DNA of 64,000 nt from Sporosarcina jeotgali (GCF_033304595.1 NZ_CP116341.1:2089001-2153000), one strand, 5' to 3'. Counted from the stretch's first letter, positions 54,052 through 63,620 are shown. The notes: generated by a model from the sequence alone, not told the origin. A program made the numbers and translations.

Positions 54052-54582
54052 TCACACTTTTTCAGGGTCCCTCAACTGTCCTATTCTGAAAAACTCCCAG
54101 GCTCCGCAAATACACAATAAAACGCCAAAAATCGTAATAAAGACTACTGGCGAAATTATTTTAACAAAGCTAAAACCGATCATCATGAAGCCGACTATCA
54201 AATAATGATGAACGGCATGCAAATGGTACGTGTCTTGTTCAGAGTGCCATGCTCGGAAGTACCCTTGCAATAATCCAAGGGTAACCTGCAATGGCAGTAC
54301 AATGTATGGAAGGTATTCATACGAATTTTTAATGAATCCTATCACAATGTACACGACTCCCATGCCTGCATATATCAAAAAAAGAAAGGAACGCTCTTTA
54401 TTCTTTTTGGTCTGATAGATCCGGTACCCCCAAGCTGCTGCAAAAGAAAATGAAGCAAAGAACCAGGCAAACAATGTGAACGTTAACGATACTTGCTTCA
54501 GCCAAATTATATAGTAAGGGAAAATTACAACTTGCCCAACGGTGACAACAAGCGGTAAATACCTTGTACTGTTAAACTTCAT
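54052..54582 (-). CDS. Integral membrane protein, unknown
   Basis: 176 aa with six hydrophobic helices (YLPLVVTVGQVVIFPYYIIWL, FTLFAWFFASFSFAAAWGY, FITIFGVLLCICGAWEF) and a short basic tail. I do not recognise the family. The ATG at 54582 follows GAAGGTG, 12 bases after the end of the oxidase gene, so it is probably cotranscribed with it and may act with it at the membrane. Confidence 0.7.
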   Translation of the reverse strand: MKFNSTRYLPLVVTVGQVVIFPYYIIWLKQVSLTFTLFAWFFASFSFAAAWGYRIYQTKKNKERSFLFLIYAGMGVVYIVIGFIKNSYEYLPYIVLPLQVTLGLLQGYFRAWHSEQDTYHLHAVHHYLIVGFMMIGFSFVKIISPVVFITIFGVLLCICGAWEFFRIGQLRDPEKV

Positions 54583-54593
54583 AATGCGCACCT

Positions 54594-56063
54594 TCACTTT
54601 ACGTAATACTCATAGAACATATTTTGGAAGACCTGATTTGGATCCTTCCGTAACTTTTCTTCCTGAAAGTCTTGCCAATTAGGATAGGAACTTTTAAATT
54701 GTTCTTTTGTCTGATATCGGTAATACGGCAAATAATAAGTTCCTCCATGCTCAAGTGTTAAATTAGTCCAACTTTGAATTAATGATTCAGCATTCGTAAT
54801 ATCTTCTTCTTTTAATCCATGCTGGATCAATACAACTAAACCTAACATGTCCTCTTTGGCATAGTTCAATGTCGTAAAGTTATCTTTAGCGGCGTATCGA
54901 ACGGTTATATTATGAACTTTAAAATCATGACTTTTATCATCAGCCGGGATAATATCCTTTAAATCAGTTAAGTATTCATCATAGGATTCGACCGGAACAA
55001 AAAACTCTTGCAAAACTTCAACTCGCCCCGGCTTGGTGTATTCCATGAACGTGGATTCTGAACGCATCGCATTATTCCGGGTAATTTCTTTTCCATCGAG
55101 TGAAGCAATGTACCGCTTTTGAGTTGCCCAGAACAGGTTTTCTAAAGTTCCCCCTTTGCGACCTGCGTCGAGTGCCATCTTGGATATGCGAACACCTTCT
55201 TCTTTTTTCAGAACCGATTTATGATTTTTGTTTCCTGTGTGATCGTAATTGATAACAACCATTTCATCTAAAAACGAACTTGGTGCGACGCTCACTCTCG
55301 CATAGTGCATCGCTGTATCTGGTTGTTTTAAAACACGGTTAAAATAAGATTCGTATTCGTTTGTTTTCAGTTTTTCTGTATGGATTGTATACAAGTCATT
55401 ATCCGTCAGTTCCAATGTCACTTCTAAAATTACACCGAACAGTCCATACCCACCAAACACGTATTTCATCCATTCATCCGGGTCATCCCGGTTTACGTTC
55501 TTTATCTTTCCTTCTGGAGTCAATAACGTCATTTCTTTTACCGTTTCCGCCATCGAGCCGAAACGGATATCACGGCCGTGCGCGTTTACGGAAAGCGAGC
55601 CGCCTATTGTAAAAATGGATTGGGATTGAGTCACTTTCAAGGCCAACCCGTGAGGCTGTATCGCTTCCTGAACATCCTCCCAGGTTGCGCCCGCTTCCAC
55701 ATGTATTGTTTTTTCCTGTTCATCAATATCCAGTATTCGGTTGAACGTCCTCATATCGAGAACGACACCATTTTTGTAATACGTATGACCGCCTTGCGAA
55801 TGCTGTAATCCAGCAACCGAGATCTTCTTTCCATTCTCGTTAGCTTGTTTTACAATTCTTTGCAGATCATTTCGATTTTCCGCTGTAACGACGCGCTCAA
55901 TGTGTTCCGGAAGCAGTCCCGTGTAGTCTGTAACTAAACTCCCTTGAGAGAGTCCATATTTTCTTTTCTCGATTGGAATGTTCCACATGACGACCGCTAC
56001 AAAAATAAGAACCAGACACCCTAGAAACCAAGGTGTTTTCACAAGTTTTGATAAAGATTGCAT
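54594..56063 (-). CDS. Membrane-anchored FAD-linked oxidase
   Basis: 489 aa. An N-terminal membrane helix (TPWFLGCLVLIFVAVVMWNIP) is followed by a PCMH-type FAD domain (KISVAGLQHSQGGHTYYKNG, FTIGGSLSVNAHGRDIRFGS) and a substrate-binding C-terminal part. Similar to D-arabinono-lactone oxidase and other FAD-linked oxidases. The substrate is unknown. The ATG follows AAAGGGAGC. It starts a likely two-gene operon with the membrane protein. Confidence 0.83.
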   Translation of the reverse strand: MQSLSKLVKTPWFLGCLVLIFVAVVMWNIPIEKRKYGLSQGSLVTDYTGLLPEHIERVVTAENRNDLQRIVKQANENGKKISVAGLQHSQGGHTYYKNGVVLDMRTFNRILDIDEQEKTIHVEAGATWEDVQEAIQPHGLALKVTQSQSIFTIGGSLSVNAHGRDIRFGSMAETVKEMTLLTPEGKIKNVNRDDPDEWMKYVFGGYGLFGVILEVTLELTDNDLYTIHTEKLKTNEYESYFNRVLKQPDTAMHYARVSVAPSSFLDEMVVINYDHTGNKNHKSVLKKEEGVRISKMALDAGRKGGTLENLFWATQKRYIASLDGKEITRNNAMRSESTFMEYTKPGRVEVLQEFFVPVESYDEYLTDLKDIIPADDKSHDFKVHNITVRYAAKDNFTTLNYAKEDMLGLVVLIQHGLKEEDITNAESLIQSWTNLTLEHGGTYYLPYYRYQTKEQFKSSYPNWQDFQEEKLRKDPNQVFQNMFYEYYVK

Positions 56064-56164
56064 ATGAGCTCCCTTTTTATAGTTGTATTGTTAACTTGCA
56101 GTGCGATACTTTTAGTAGACAAGGCAGATGCAGGTAAGCATCATAACTTTTATAATTCCCCTCT

Positions 56165-56199
56165 AAAAAGGACACCTGCCCTATCTATTTTCGGTGTCC
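56165..56199 (-). terminator. Terminator of the lipoprotein gene
   Basis: GGACACC (56170-56176) pairs with GGTGTCC (56193-56199); T5 on the minus strand. Confidence 0.75.
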
Positions 56200-56244
56200 T
56201 ATCTCAGGCTGAATAATTCAGTTCTCTCTGTGCATCCCGTAATT

Positions 56245-56733
56245 CTAACTCACTAATAAGTAGTAATAATATTTCGCATCGTGCAAAAAACGACTTAACT
56301 TAATTGCTGCTTCAAACGCAAAATAACATGCAAGTGAACTTGCAAGCACAATAGTCATGATACTGATGCCTTTCAGCAACTCTCTCTTTTTCTTGTATAA
56401 GACAGATGTAATTATAACTACTACTATTAAGTAAGAAAGTGCTATCACCAATGTGGCCAGTTCTAATTGGCTGTTGTTGACACTGTTCATGAACTTCTCT
56501 AGATCATTTTCATTTTTTGAATTCTCTTCCAGGAGCTGATGTTCTCCTTTATAACGAATATCCCAAGAGATTGTTTCTTCTTCTTTAACCACAATGTACT
56601 GATAGCCCATTGCTGCACCACTGCCAATAACTCCTGAGTACCCTTCTGCTTTCTCTTTTCCACCTGAAGTACAAGCAGTTAAAAGAAACACCGCAGTAAG
56701 TATCGTTAAAAGAAAAACCTTTTTCATTTGCAC
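56245..56733 (-). CDS. Lipoprotein with C-terminal membrane helices
   Basis: 162 aa. Lipobox FLLTACTSGG (Cys at about 21). Then a short outer domain (SGVIGSGAAMGYQYIVVKEEE, DIRYKGEHQLLEE), and two membrane helices near 95-113 and 122-142. Not recognised. The start is GTG at 56733, 5 bases after AAAGGAG; the ATG two codons on is also possible. Confidence 0.68.
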   Translation of the reverse strand: MQMKKVFLLTILTAVFLLTACTSGGKEKAEGYSGVIGSGAAMGYQYIVVKEEETISWDIRYKGEHQLLEENSKNENDLEKFMNSVNNSQLELATLVIALSYLIVVVIITSVLYKKKRELLKGISIMTIVLASSLACYFAFEAAIKLSRFLHDAKYYYYLLVS

Positions 56734-56917
56734 ATTATCTCCTTTTCCCTATTCTAAAAAAGTTCCTCAGCCCTTGTCCCGCAGAAAGGAGAGATCATCA
56801 CTTTCAAGTCTGCGCATTTCAAAATTCATGAAGTTTAACACCTGCTTTTTGTTTAAGTAACGATATGGATTCTCTCATTCCAAATTTATTTCTTTTGCAA
56901 AATAACCATGTTGTTGA

Positions 56918-57076
56918 TTAGTAAGCTCTTTTGAAAGCCAAGTATGCTCCTAAAATTAAACCCAATACCGATAATCCATAAATAAATGATTTAATATCTG
57001 CAGGAATATCTAAGCCGGATGTAACCAATGCCAGCATAAGAGAACTAAGTGTTAATAAGTATGATTTGGATTTCAC
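56918..57076 (-). CDS. Small membrane protein
   Basis: About 52 aa from the GTG at 57076 (9 bases after AGAGGGA), with two hydrophobic stretches (YLLTLSSLMLALVTSGLDIP, FIYGLSVLGLILGAYLAF). Some in-frame codons upstream overlap the neighbouring frame and lack a ribosome site. No known family. Confidence 0.5.
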   Translation of the reverse strand: MKSKSYLLTLSSLMLALVTSGLDIPADIKSFIYGLSVLGLILGAYLAFKRAY

Positions 57077-57092
57077 TTCGAACAATCCCTCT

Positions 57093-57209
57093 CTAATAGA
57101 AATTCCGCTGCAGTTCATCAAATAACATTGCCGATTCTGGCCAGATTCCTTTTAAAAGATTTTTTTCTTCCAGCTCATTGAGAAAATCATTTAGTTTTTG
57201 AAATCCCAT
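57093..57209 (-). CDS. Tiny predicted protein
   Basis: 38 aa, MGFQKLNDFLNELEEKNLLK..., with GGGGGGATTTTA before the ATG at 57209. Mostly helical, no membrane segment. It ends 16 bases before the next small gene. It could be a real short gene or a remnant. Confidence 0.4.
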   Translation of the reverse strand: MGFQKLNDFLNELEEKNLLKGIWPESAMLFDELQRNFY

Positions 57210-57415
57210 TAAAATCCCCCCATAGAGGTTATTTTTATCTATAAGTTTGCTCAACAATTTCAATTCAAGTGTTATAGCCAAATGAAATGATCGATATCAT
57301 TGCGAGCAAAGATGCAATGATAAAAATCTTACAAATTAAAGTTATAATTGCAGTTAAACTTTTAGGTATGTCAGTGCAATTTTTCCAAAAAAAGACAAAC
57401 GACTGATTTCACATT

Positions 57416-57943
57416 TTATTTATTCCTGTTTAAAACGTTAAGAATAAATTCTTCTTTGTACTTTGTATAGTCGTTCATATCTCCTGTTTCATTTTTTATA
57501 AAGCTCAGTTTGATTCCTTCATATTCCTTTCTTAATTCTTCTGAGGAATTAAGTGCGTTGCGAAAAGAAATCAATTCGTTCCATTTTTCACCTTGGTAAT
57601 CTATTAAATGAATAATGTGGGTCTTGATTTCAAATGTGTCGTCAGTGAACCTGGCTATAACTATCTCATTTTCAAGAACTGCACGAAGACGGTGGAAACC
57701 AATCCCCTTTAGCTTCTCAAAAATATAAGAAGGAACGTTTTTAATATCTTCTACGCCAACAGCAAAATCAATCATTGGTTTAGCTTTAATATCTTTAATT
57801 GCAGTGCTCCCTACATGCTCAATACATTCAACGTCTATTCCGGTTGCAGCATTTATTTCTTTTTGTGTTTTATAGAATTCATCTTTCCAACCTACTTGAG
57901 GGTTAACTAATTTTATTTCTCCTTGTTTCAACCCTAAAATCAC
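57416..57943 (-). CDS. GrpB-family (UPF0157) protein
   Basis: About 175 aa. Family motifs KLVNPQVGWKDEFYKTQKEI, ECIEHVGSTAIKDIKAKPMID and TFEIKTHIIHL. The fold is nucleotidyltransferase-like, and function is unknown. The start is GTG at 57943 after AGGGGTGG; 13 codons upstream are open but probably untranslated. More AT-rich than the window average. Confidence 0.82.
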   Translation of the reverse strand: MILGLKQGEIKLVNPQVGWKDEFYKTQKEINAATGIDVECIEHVGSTAIKDIKAKPMIDFAVGVEDIKNVPSYIFEKLKGIGFHRLRAVLENEIVIARFTDDTFEIKTHIIHLIDYQGEKWNELISFRNALNSSEELRKEYEGIKLSFIKNETGDMNDYTKYKEEFILNVLNRNK

Positions 57944-58102
57944 ACTGCATCCACCCCTGAATTTTAAGTAAGTTTTTGACAATGCCTTTTGTCCTGAAAA
58001 GGGAGCAAATCTTTGTTAAGAATTGCCCGTTAGCAGTTTATTCTTTGATCGGTCGAATGAGGTATGGAAAAACCCTCCTAATCAAGTCGTGCGTGTTAGC
58101 AA

Positions 58103-58309
58103 TTAACATTTTGCTCTGCCTGCCTTGGTTCTTCGCAATAGTAAGTATATAGTTGCGATGGAAAACATCATGACGAAGGTGCTCAGCCAATTTAATGCGT
58201 CATTAGTAAGATATTTTAAAAGCATAACGCCTAAATAAAAGAAAATGAATAAAAGCACCACTATTGCCAGCTCTTTAAAAAACGCAGACTCCCTTTTATT
58301 CTGAGACAT
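58103..58309 (-). CDS. Small two-helix membrane protein
   Basis: 68 aa with a strong ribosome site (AAAAGGAGATGG). Two membrane helices (AIVVLLFIFFYLGVMLLKYL, LSTFVMMFSIATIYLLLR) and a basic tail RRTKAGRAKC. Not recognised. Confidence 0.6.
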   Translation of the reverse strand: MSQNKRESAFFKELAIVVLLFIFFYLGVMLLKYLTNDALNWLSTFVMMFSIATIYLLLRRTKAGRAKC

Positions 58310-58366
58310 GTGAAACCATCTCCTTTTTTAATACATAGTGTTTGGGCAATACTGAATAATTCCAAG

Positions 58367-58864
58367 TTAGATAACACTTGAGGTCATGCGCATAATTTTC
58401 TTTATGAGTCTAATTTGCCCCCGGTGGTTTAATTCATCCTCCATGACATGAAACCATTTGAAATAGTTGTTTGCGGGTTCCCCGTCCCAAAATGGAGCTT
58501 GTTCGAACAGCCAAGTGTCCGGTAATTTGCGGAACGTCTCGAATGTCTTTTCTCTTGTTTGTTCCAATTGCTCTAAATAGAATTCAATAGGATTCCCTTT
58601 AATCTGCTGCCTTGCTGCTTCCCCGAGATCCAGCCCGGGATTAAGCATCTGGATGTCCTCTTCCGTGTATTCACGTTTCTCAAATGTATCAATCTGATAG
58701 GCTTTTTCAACAGAGTTCATATGCTCTAGCAGCATACCAATGGAATTTGCATCTTCATTCACTAAGAAATCCAGTTGTTCTGCCGTTAAGTTTTTCACTT
58801 CTGCAACTGTGGTCATTCTTGTATACTCCATCATGGAAAGTAACTTGCCAAACTCCTCATTCAT
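58367..58864 (-). CDS. DinB/YfiT-type four-helix protein
   Basis: 165 aa, a DinB-like metal-binding four-helix bundle. Metal-ligand candidates are His in LLEHMNSVE near 48 and in FHVMEDELNHRGQI near 137-149. Possibly a thiol transferase or of unknown role. AGAAGGG lies directly before the ATG at 58864, so an internal start cannot be ruled out. Confidence 0.8.
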   Translation of the reverse strand: MNEEFGKLLSMMEYTRMTTVAEVKNLTAEQLDFLVNEDANSIGMLLEHMNSVEKAYQIDTFEKREYTEEDIQMLNPGLDLGEAARQQIKGNPIEFYLEQLEQTREKTFETFRKLPDTWLFEQAPFWDGEPANNYFKWFHVMEDELNHRGQIRLIKKIMRMTSSVI

Positions 58865-59092
58865 CCCTTCTGTTTTATCGATTTAATATAACCCCTTGCT
58901 TCCCATTATAAATTCCCCCTCTTAGTTACTATTCTTTCGATTAAATCAGATTTTTCTACCATTAGTTTCATTGTAACATTTTTCCGCAGACAAATTAGCT
59001 ATTATTACCATCCCTTAATGAATTTAATTTTCCCAATATAGATGACGCCGCAACTATCCTCTTCTGCACATTATTAAATAAAGAGAGAAAGT

Positions 59093-59121
59093 AAAAACGC
59101 ATTGCTTTTAGCAATGCGTTT
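59093..59121 (-). terminator. Terminator of pepA
   Basis: AAACGCATTGC (59095-59105) pairs with GCAATGCGTTT (59111-59121); T5 on the minus side. The rest of 58865-59092 is AT-rich with no gene seen. Confidence 0.88.
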
Positions 59122-59142
59122 CAGCCGAACTTCTAATTGAAT

Positions 59143-60525
59143 TTACTTTGAAATCTCTGAGACGAAATCTGCCAGTAAACGAGCGCCATAGCCTGTCGCT
59201 GTCTTTGGATAGTAGCCTGAGTTTGAGGTTTTTTGCATCATTCCTGCCATATCCACGTGTAACCAGCGTGAATCTTTAGATACGAAACGGCGCAAGAAAA
59301 GAGCCGCGGTAATCGATCCGGCAAAGCTGAGAGAGCTGATGTTATTGAAATCTGCATAATCACTTTGCAGCGTTTCGTCATAAGCATCGATTAACGGCAT
59401 CGGCCATACTGCATCTCCGTTTTTCGTTCCGATCGCTTTCATCTTACTCGCGAGTTCTTCATCTCCGAAAACGCCAGCGATTTCAGAACCTAGTGCGTTC
59501 TCAATCGATCCAGTCAAGGTTGCAATGTCCACTACATAATCTGCTTTTAGTTCACCAGCCCGAAGCAGTCCATCTGCTAAAATCAAACGGCCTTCTGCAT
59601 CCGTATTGCCGACCTGCACTGTGTGCCCATTTTTGTACTGAATGACTTCTCCTGGAAGTACAGCGGTATTATCCGGAGTATTTTCAACCATGGGAATCAG
59701 CGCCACAACATTGACGTCAGCTCCGCTTTCTGCGAGCAGCTTCATTGCTCCTGCTACTGCAGCAGATCCGCCCATATCCATACGCATATCGCTTAAATCT
59801 TTACCGCTCTTTAAACTAATACCTCCTGTATCGAACGTGACGCCTTTACCTACAAGCGCAACAAGCGGTTTTGATGGATTTTTGCTGTAGGAAACTTCTA
59901 CGAAAGAAGGAGCATAGCGACTGCCCCGGCCTACAGTGAGAACGCCATTCATCTTCATCTCTTCCAGTTTTGCCTTATCGTGAACGATAACTGTTGCATC
60001 TGTATCTTTAAACACATCTTTCAAACGTTCCGGATAGGATTCAGGATTCAAAACATCCGACAATTCGTTCATAAGGTCCCGTGAATACGAGACAGCTTCC
60101 GCACGTTGTTCGCCGGTTTGAACCGCTTTTTCAGATGCCCCTTCAATCGTCAATTTCGTGCAGAAAGGCTCAGACTTGGATTTGTATGTCAGGAACTGAT
60201 AAGCTCCTAAATGCCATCCTTCTGTAAATGCAGTGACTGCTTCTTCCGGTGATATGTCAGGAAAACCATTACGGAGCGCATTAACATCCAATGTTGCTGA
60301 AGATACTTTACCGCGGCTCAATTCTCTAGCTGCAGTACCGGCCATAGCACGAACCGTTTCCAGACAACCTGTTTTCCCATCTTTCACAGCCATCACATAC
60401 CATTGACGGCCTTCTGAAAAGACTGCAGCTCCTGACCCCGCCTGTACTTGCTTGCTGAATGTTTTCAAATCCTCATTTTGTTGAATTGCAGCATCTTGCG
60501 AAAATAGCAACTTCACTTCTGTCAT
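59143..60525 (-). CDS. pepA: Leucyl aminopeptidase (M17)
   Basis: 460 aa, two-zinc aminopeptidase that clears N-terminal residues from peptides. Metal and active-site motifs: GKGVTFDTGGISLK near 231, MRMDMGGSAAV near 250, VGNTDAEGRLILADGL near 312. The ATG at 60525 has GGGGAGA 6 bases before it. Single gene. Confidence 0.94.
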   Translation of the reverse strand: MTEVKLLFSQDAAIQQNEDLKTFSKQVQAGSGAAVFSEGRQWYVMAVKDGKTGCLETVRAMAGTAARELSRGKVSSATLDVNALRNGFPDISPEEAVTAFTEGWHLGAYQFLTYKSKSEPFCTKLTIEGASEKAVQTGEQRAEAVSYSRDLMNELSDVLNPESYPERLKDVFKDTDATVIVHDKAKLEEMKMNGVLTVGRGSRYAPSFVEVSYSKNPSKPLVALVGKGVTFDTGGISLKSGKDLSDMRMDMGGSAAVAGAMKLLAESGADVNVVALIPMVENTPDNTAVLPGEVIQYKNGHTVQVGNTDAEGRLILADGLLRAGELKADYVVDIATLTGSIENALGSEIAGVFGDEELASKMKAIGTKNGDAVWPMPLIDAYDETLQSDYADFNNISSLSFAGSITAALFLRRFVSKDSRWLHVDMAGMMQKTSNSGYYPKTATGYGARLLADFVSEISK

Positions 60526-60622
60526 AATCGTTCTCCCCATTCTTCTGTAAGTTCGTTATGTAACGAGTCAACCTTAACTAGTGTACCATGTGAAAATTGA
60601 AGATTCGACTAATTGACAGGTT

Positions 60623-60651
60623 AAAAAAACCATTCCGAAAAAACGGAATGG
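60623..60651 (-). terminator. Terminator of the small hydrophilic gene
   Basis: CCATTCCG (60630-60637) pairs with CGGAATGG (60644-60651); on the minus strand followed by seven T. Confidence 0.85.
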
Positions 60652-60652
60652 C

Positions 60653-60907
60653 TCAGCTGTTAATGGAGTTCATTGCTCCTCCGTCCCGGGCATTTTCAAA
60701 ATTTCCGGCACCTGTTCGTTTTTTGATTTCCTCTTCTGAAAGAGGCGGAGTTACTTTTCCTTCTTCAACAGGGGTTTCATCCAAATAATGTGTTTTCTCT
60801 AATGCGCGGTTTTTTGCATCCATTTGACGTCCGTACTCTTCCGCTTCTTCTACAGTCATCTGACTATTTTCTGGGGTATTCACATAACCTCTCCTTTCTT
60901 CAGTCAT
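60653..60907 (-). CDS. Small hydrophilic hypothetical protein
   Basis: 84 aa, very polar and probably disordered: MTEERRGYVNTPENSQMTVE, then KTHYLDETPVEEGKVTPPL and EEEIKKRTGAGN. I do not recognise a family. AAAGGAGAGG lies before the ATG, and a clear terminator follows, so it is expressed as a unit of its own. Confidence 0.65.
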   Translation of the reverse strand: MTEERRGYVNTPENSQMTVEEAEEYGRQMDAKNRALEKTHYLDETPVEEGKVTPPLSEEEIKKRTGAGNFENARDGGAMNSINS

Positions 60908-61018
60908 CTTATTTTTCTATAAGTATTCCCTCGTGCGGATGAAACAAACATCCAAAGGACTGAAATAATGATTTTTATCAGGCGGCTGTGATACGCTCTA
61001 TTTAAACGGGGTGAAAGA

Positions 61019-61453
61019 ATGATGAAGATTTTAGTCGATGCGGATGGATGTCCAGTCGTTGACATTACGATTAGTACTGCAAAGTCCTATGAGATCCCTT
61101 GTTTCCTGATTTGTGACACTGCACACGAAATGGTGCGTGATGGCGCAGAAACCATTGTCGTTTCAAAAGGGACAGATGCGGTGGACTTTGTACTTGTGAA
61201 CAGGATTCAATCGGGCGATATAGTGGTTACACAAGATTATGGTCTTGCGGCAATGGCGCTTGCTAAAGGGGGACGTCCGATTGACCAGAACGGCAGATGG
61301 TATACAGATGCAAATATTGATCAGTTACTGTATTCCCGCCATTTTGCACAAAAAGTGCGTCAAGCCGGCGGACGTTTAAAAGGACCTAAAAAACGCTCCG
61401 TTGAACAGAACGAAGCGTTTCAAAGCAGTCTGACGAAACTGCTATCGCAGTAA
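61019..61453 (+). CDS. yqxD: YqxD/YaiI-family (UPF0178) protein
   Basis: 144 aa, PIN-like DUF188 fold: KILVDADGCPVVDI, DTAHEMVRDGAETIVVSKG and DIVVTQDYGLAAMALAKGG carry the acidic site. Nuclease-like, but no activity has been established. It starts ATG-ATG after GGGGTG. Confidence 0.88.
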   Translation: MMKILVDADGCPVVDITISTAKSYEIPCFLICDTAHEMVRDGAETIVVSKGTDAVDFVLVNRIQSGDIVVTQDYGLAAMALAKGGRPIDQNGRWYTDANIDQLLYSRHFAQKVRQAGGRLKGPKKRSVEQNEAFQSSLTKLLSQ

Positions 61454-61518
61454 ATGCGTATGCGTTTCGTTTAGGCTTGTACTCATATTGCACAGGTTGG
61501 CTGCATATCCTGATTCCA

Positions 61519-61818
61519 TTAAGGTGTAATTTGTAAAACACATATATTGGTATCGGTTTCTGCAAACAAACTATGTTTTTCATAAGGAGCCATGTGAAGG
61601 ATATTTTCTTCTGAAACCGTGACCGGAGTGCCTTCCACTGTAAATCGGACTCTTCCCTTTTTAACAATGATCAGAACTTCCTTGTCTGAGTCATGCTCAG
61701 CAACTTCCTCTCCAGCACGCAGTTGAATATTCAGTACTTTAGCATTTGGAATTGCACATACTTGTTCGACCGATTTCGCTTTACTGTTTAGTTGGCTTGG
61801 CGTTTCAATAAGCTTCAT
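61519..61818 (-). CDS. Cupin-domain protein
   Basis: 99 aa single cupin barrel. Motif 1 is reduced (LRAGEEVAEHDSDKEVLIIVKKG) and motif 2 is APYEKHSLFAE. A small-molecule binding or sensor role is likely. AAGGAGAGG lies before the ATG. Convergent with yqxD. Confidence 0.8.
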   Translation of the reverse strand: MKLIETPSQLNSKAKSVEQVCAIPNAKVLNIQLRAGEEVAEHDSDKEVLIIVKKGRVRFTVEGTPVTVSEENILHMAPYEKHSLFAETDTNICVLQITP

Positions 61819-61935
61819 AATTATCCTCTCCTTTTGTTTGATTTAATCAGACCGGCACCCGCAATTTTTTATTTGCAAGTCCGCCTTATTGAACTAAGTG
61901 TACAAGACTCTGAGATGGTTTACTCGTTTTTTGTT

Positions 61936-61949
61936 TGATAACGTTTACG
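61936..61949. promoter_or_regulatory. Weak cre-like site upstream of bpsA
   Basis: TGATAACGTTTACG: on the minus strand CGTAAACGTTATCA differs from TGNAANCGNWNNCW only at the first base. It lies 50 bases before bpsA. Confidence 0.3.
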
Positions 61950-61999
61950 TTTACTTGTTTTAGGAAATTAGTGAACTAAAGACAATAGGAGGTCCGCAC

Positions 62000-63076
62000 A
62001 TGCCCAAAATTCTATCGGTGAGTACTCATTTACCGCCTAATCTTATTAAACAAGAAGAAGCTGTTGAACTATCTCGTTCCGTTTTCAGTGGACGGTTCAA
62101 AGATATTGAACGGCTGTTAACTGTGTTTCAAAACGGTGATATCGAACAGCGAAATGTCTGTATGCCGCTCGAATGGTATGGGAGAGCCCATGATTTCGAA
62201 GAACGAAACGAGTTGTACATAACACATGCAATTGAATATGGAACTGCTGCCGTCACTGCGTGTCTGGAATCTGCAATGCTAGATCAGAAAGTCGACTGCA
62301 AAGATATCGATGCCATTATTTTTGTTTCAAGTACAGGCATTGCAACCCCTAGTATCGATGCTCGCATTATGAATAATCTGCCATTCCGAGATGATGTAAA
62401 ACGGATTCCCCTTTGGGGTCTTGGCTGTGCGGGGGGTGCTTCCGGGCTAAGTCGGGCAAATGAATTCTGTATGGCTTATCCGGAAGCAAATGTCCTCGTC
62501 CTTGCGATTGAATTGTGCAGCCTTACTTTTCAGAAGGATGATTATTCTAAGAGTAATCTCGTTGGGGTCTCGTTATTTTCAGACGGAGTCGCCTGCGCAT
62601 TAGTTGCCGGCGATTTATCCCGATTACGATCCAAGCAAGTGAGACCTTCGATTGTTGCAACGACATCCAAGCTAATGCCTGATTCTGAAGATGTCATGGG
62701 ATGGGATGTGAAAAATAGCGGATTGTACGTTGTTTTCTCTAAAAGCATTCCTGTCATCATTAGCGATTGGCTCGGTCCGTTTGTCCACCAATTCTTAAAC
62801 AAGAACAACCTCACAGACAAAGACATTTCCCATTTTGTCGCACATCCTGGCGGTAAAAAAGTGTTAGAAGCGTATGAAGAAGCACTGAACTTTAATAGTT
62901 CAATGACGGAGATTTCAAGGAATGTATTACGGATGAACGGTAACATGTCGTCCCCTACGGTCCTTTATGTTTTGAAAGAATTCATGGAAGCGAAGCCTGC
63001 AAAAGGTGAATACGGTGTACTTGCTGCACTGGGACCAGGATTTTGCGGGGAACTGCAGCTGTTGAAATGGGAATGA
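62000..63076 (+). CDS. bpsA: Type III polyketide synthase (BpsA-like)
   Basis: 358 aa, chalcone/alkylpyrone synthase family. The nucleophile is in PLWGLGCAGGASGL near 143, with a late catalytic His in SHFVAHPGGKKVLEAYE and Asn in RMNGNMSSPT. Bacillus BpsA makes triketide and tetraketide pyrones from long-chain acyl-CoA. The ATG follows AGGAGG. It forms a two-gene operon with the methyltransferase below, as in B. subtilis. Confidence 0.93.
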   Translation: MPKILSVSTHLPPNLIKQEEAVELSRSVFSGRFKDIERLLTVFQNGDIEQRNVCMPLEWYGRAHDFEERNELYITHAIEYGTAAVTACLESAMLDQKVDCKDIDAIIFVSSTGIATPSIDARIMNNLPFRDDVKRIPLWGLGCAGGASGLSRANEFCMAYPEANVLVLAIELCSLTFQKDDYSKSNLVGVSLFSDGVACALVAGDLSRLRSKQVRPSIVATTSKLMPDSEDVMGWDVKNSGLYVVFSKSIPVIISDWLGPFVHQFLNKNNLTDKDISHFVAHPGGKKVLEAYEEALNFNSSMTEISRNVLRMNGNMSSPTVLYVLKEFMEAKPAKGEYGVLAALGPGFCGELQLLKWE

Positions 63077-63086
63077 GGTGAATGAA

Positions 63087-63617
63087 GTGTTCTTCTGGAT
63101 TGTAATTTCAATCGTCATCCTTCAGCGGCTGGCAGAATTAGTCATTGCTAAAAACAATGAAAAACGAATGAAAGCCCAAGGTGCCTTCGAAGCTGGAGCA
63201 CGTCACTATCCGGCAATTGTACTGCTGCACACTGCTTTCTTTGTTTCCTTACTGCTGGAAGTACTCATTCGAAAGCCAGCGCTGTCTCCAATCTGGGGCA
63301 TCCTGTTGACGATCTTCCTGCTCACACAAGTGCTGCGGGTTTGGTGTCTTGCCTCTCTCGGGAAGTACTGGAATACCAAGATTATCATTCTTCCCGGCGC
63401 TGACGTCGTCATGAAAGGTCCATATAAATTTATCCGACACCCTAACTATGTGATTGTCGCGACTGAAATCCTCGTCCTGCCAATGATATTCGGCGCCTAT
63501 ATCACAGCCATTGTCTTCACTTTGCTGAATGCCTGGATGATGTCCGTCCGAATTCCTCAAGAAGAACAAGCATTGAAAGACGCAACTAATTATAAAGAGA
63601 AATTTTCATTGAAATGA
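63087..63617 (+). CDS. bpsB: Isoprenylcysteine-methyltransferase-like protein (BpsB)
   Basis: About 176 aa, ICMT-like integral membrane O-methyltransferase that methylates alkylpyrones made by BpsA. Four to five helices, and the SAM-binding motif FIRHPNYVIVATEI near 133. I favour the GTG at 63087 with GAGGTG 6 bases upstream; the in-frame GTG at 63078 lies right after the bpsA stop and is the other choice. Confidence 0.85.
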   Translation: MFFWIVISIVILQRLAELVIAKNNEKRMKAQGAFEAGARHYPAIVLLHTAFFVSLLLEVLIRKPALSPIWGILLTIFLLTQVLRVWCLASLGKYWNTKIIILPGADVVMKGPYKFIRHPNYVIVATEILVLPMIFGAYITAIVFTLLNAWMMSVRIPQEEQALKDATNYKEKFSLK

Positions 63618-63620
63618 ACA

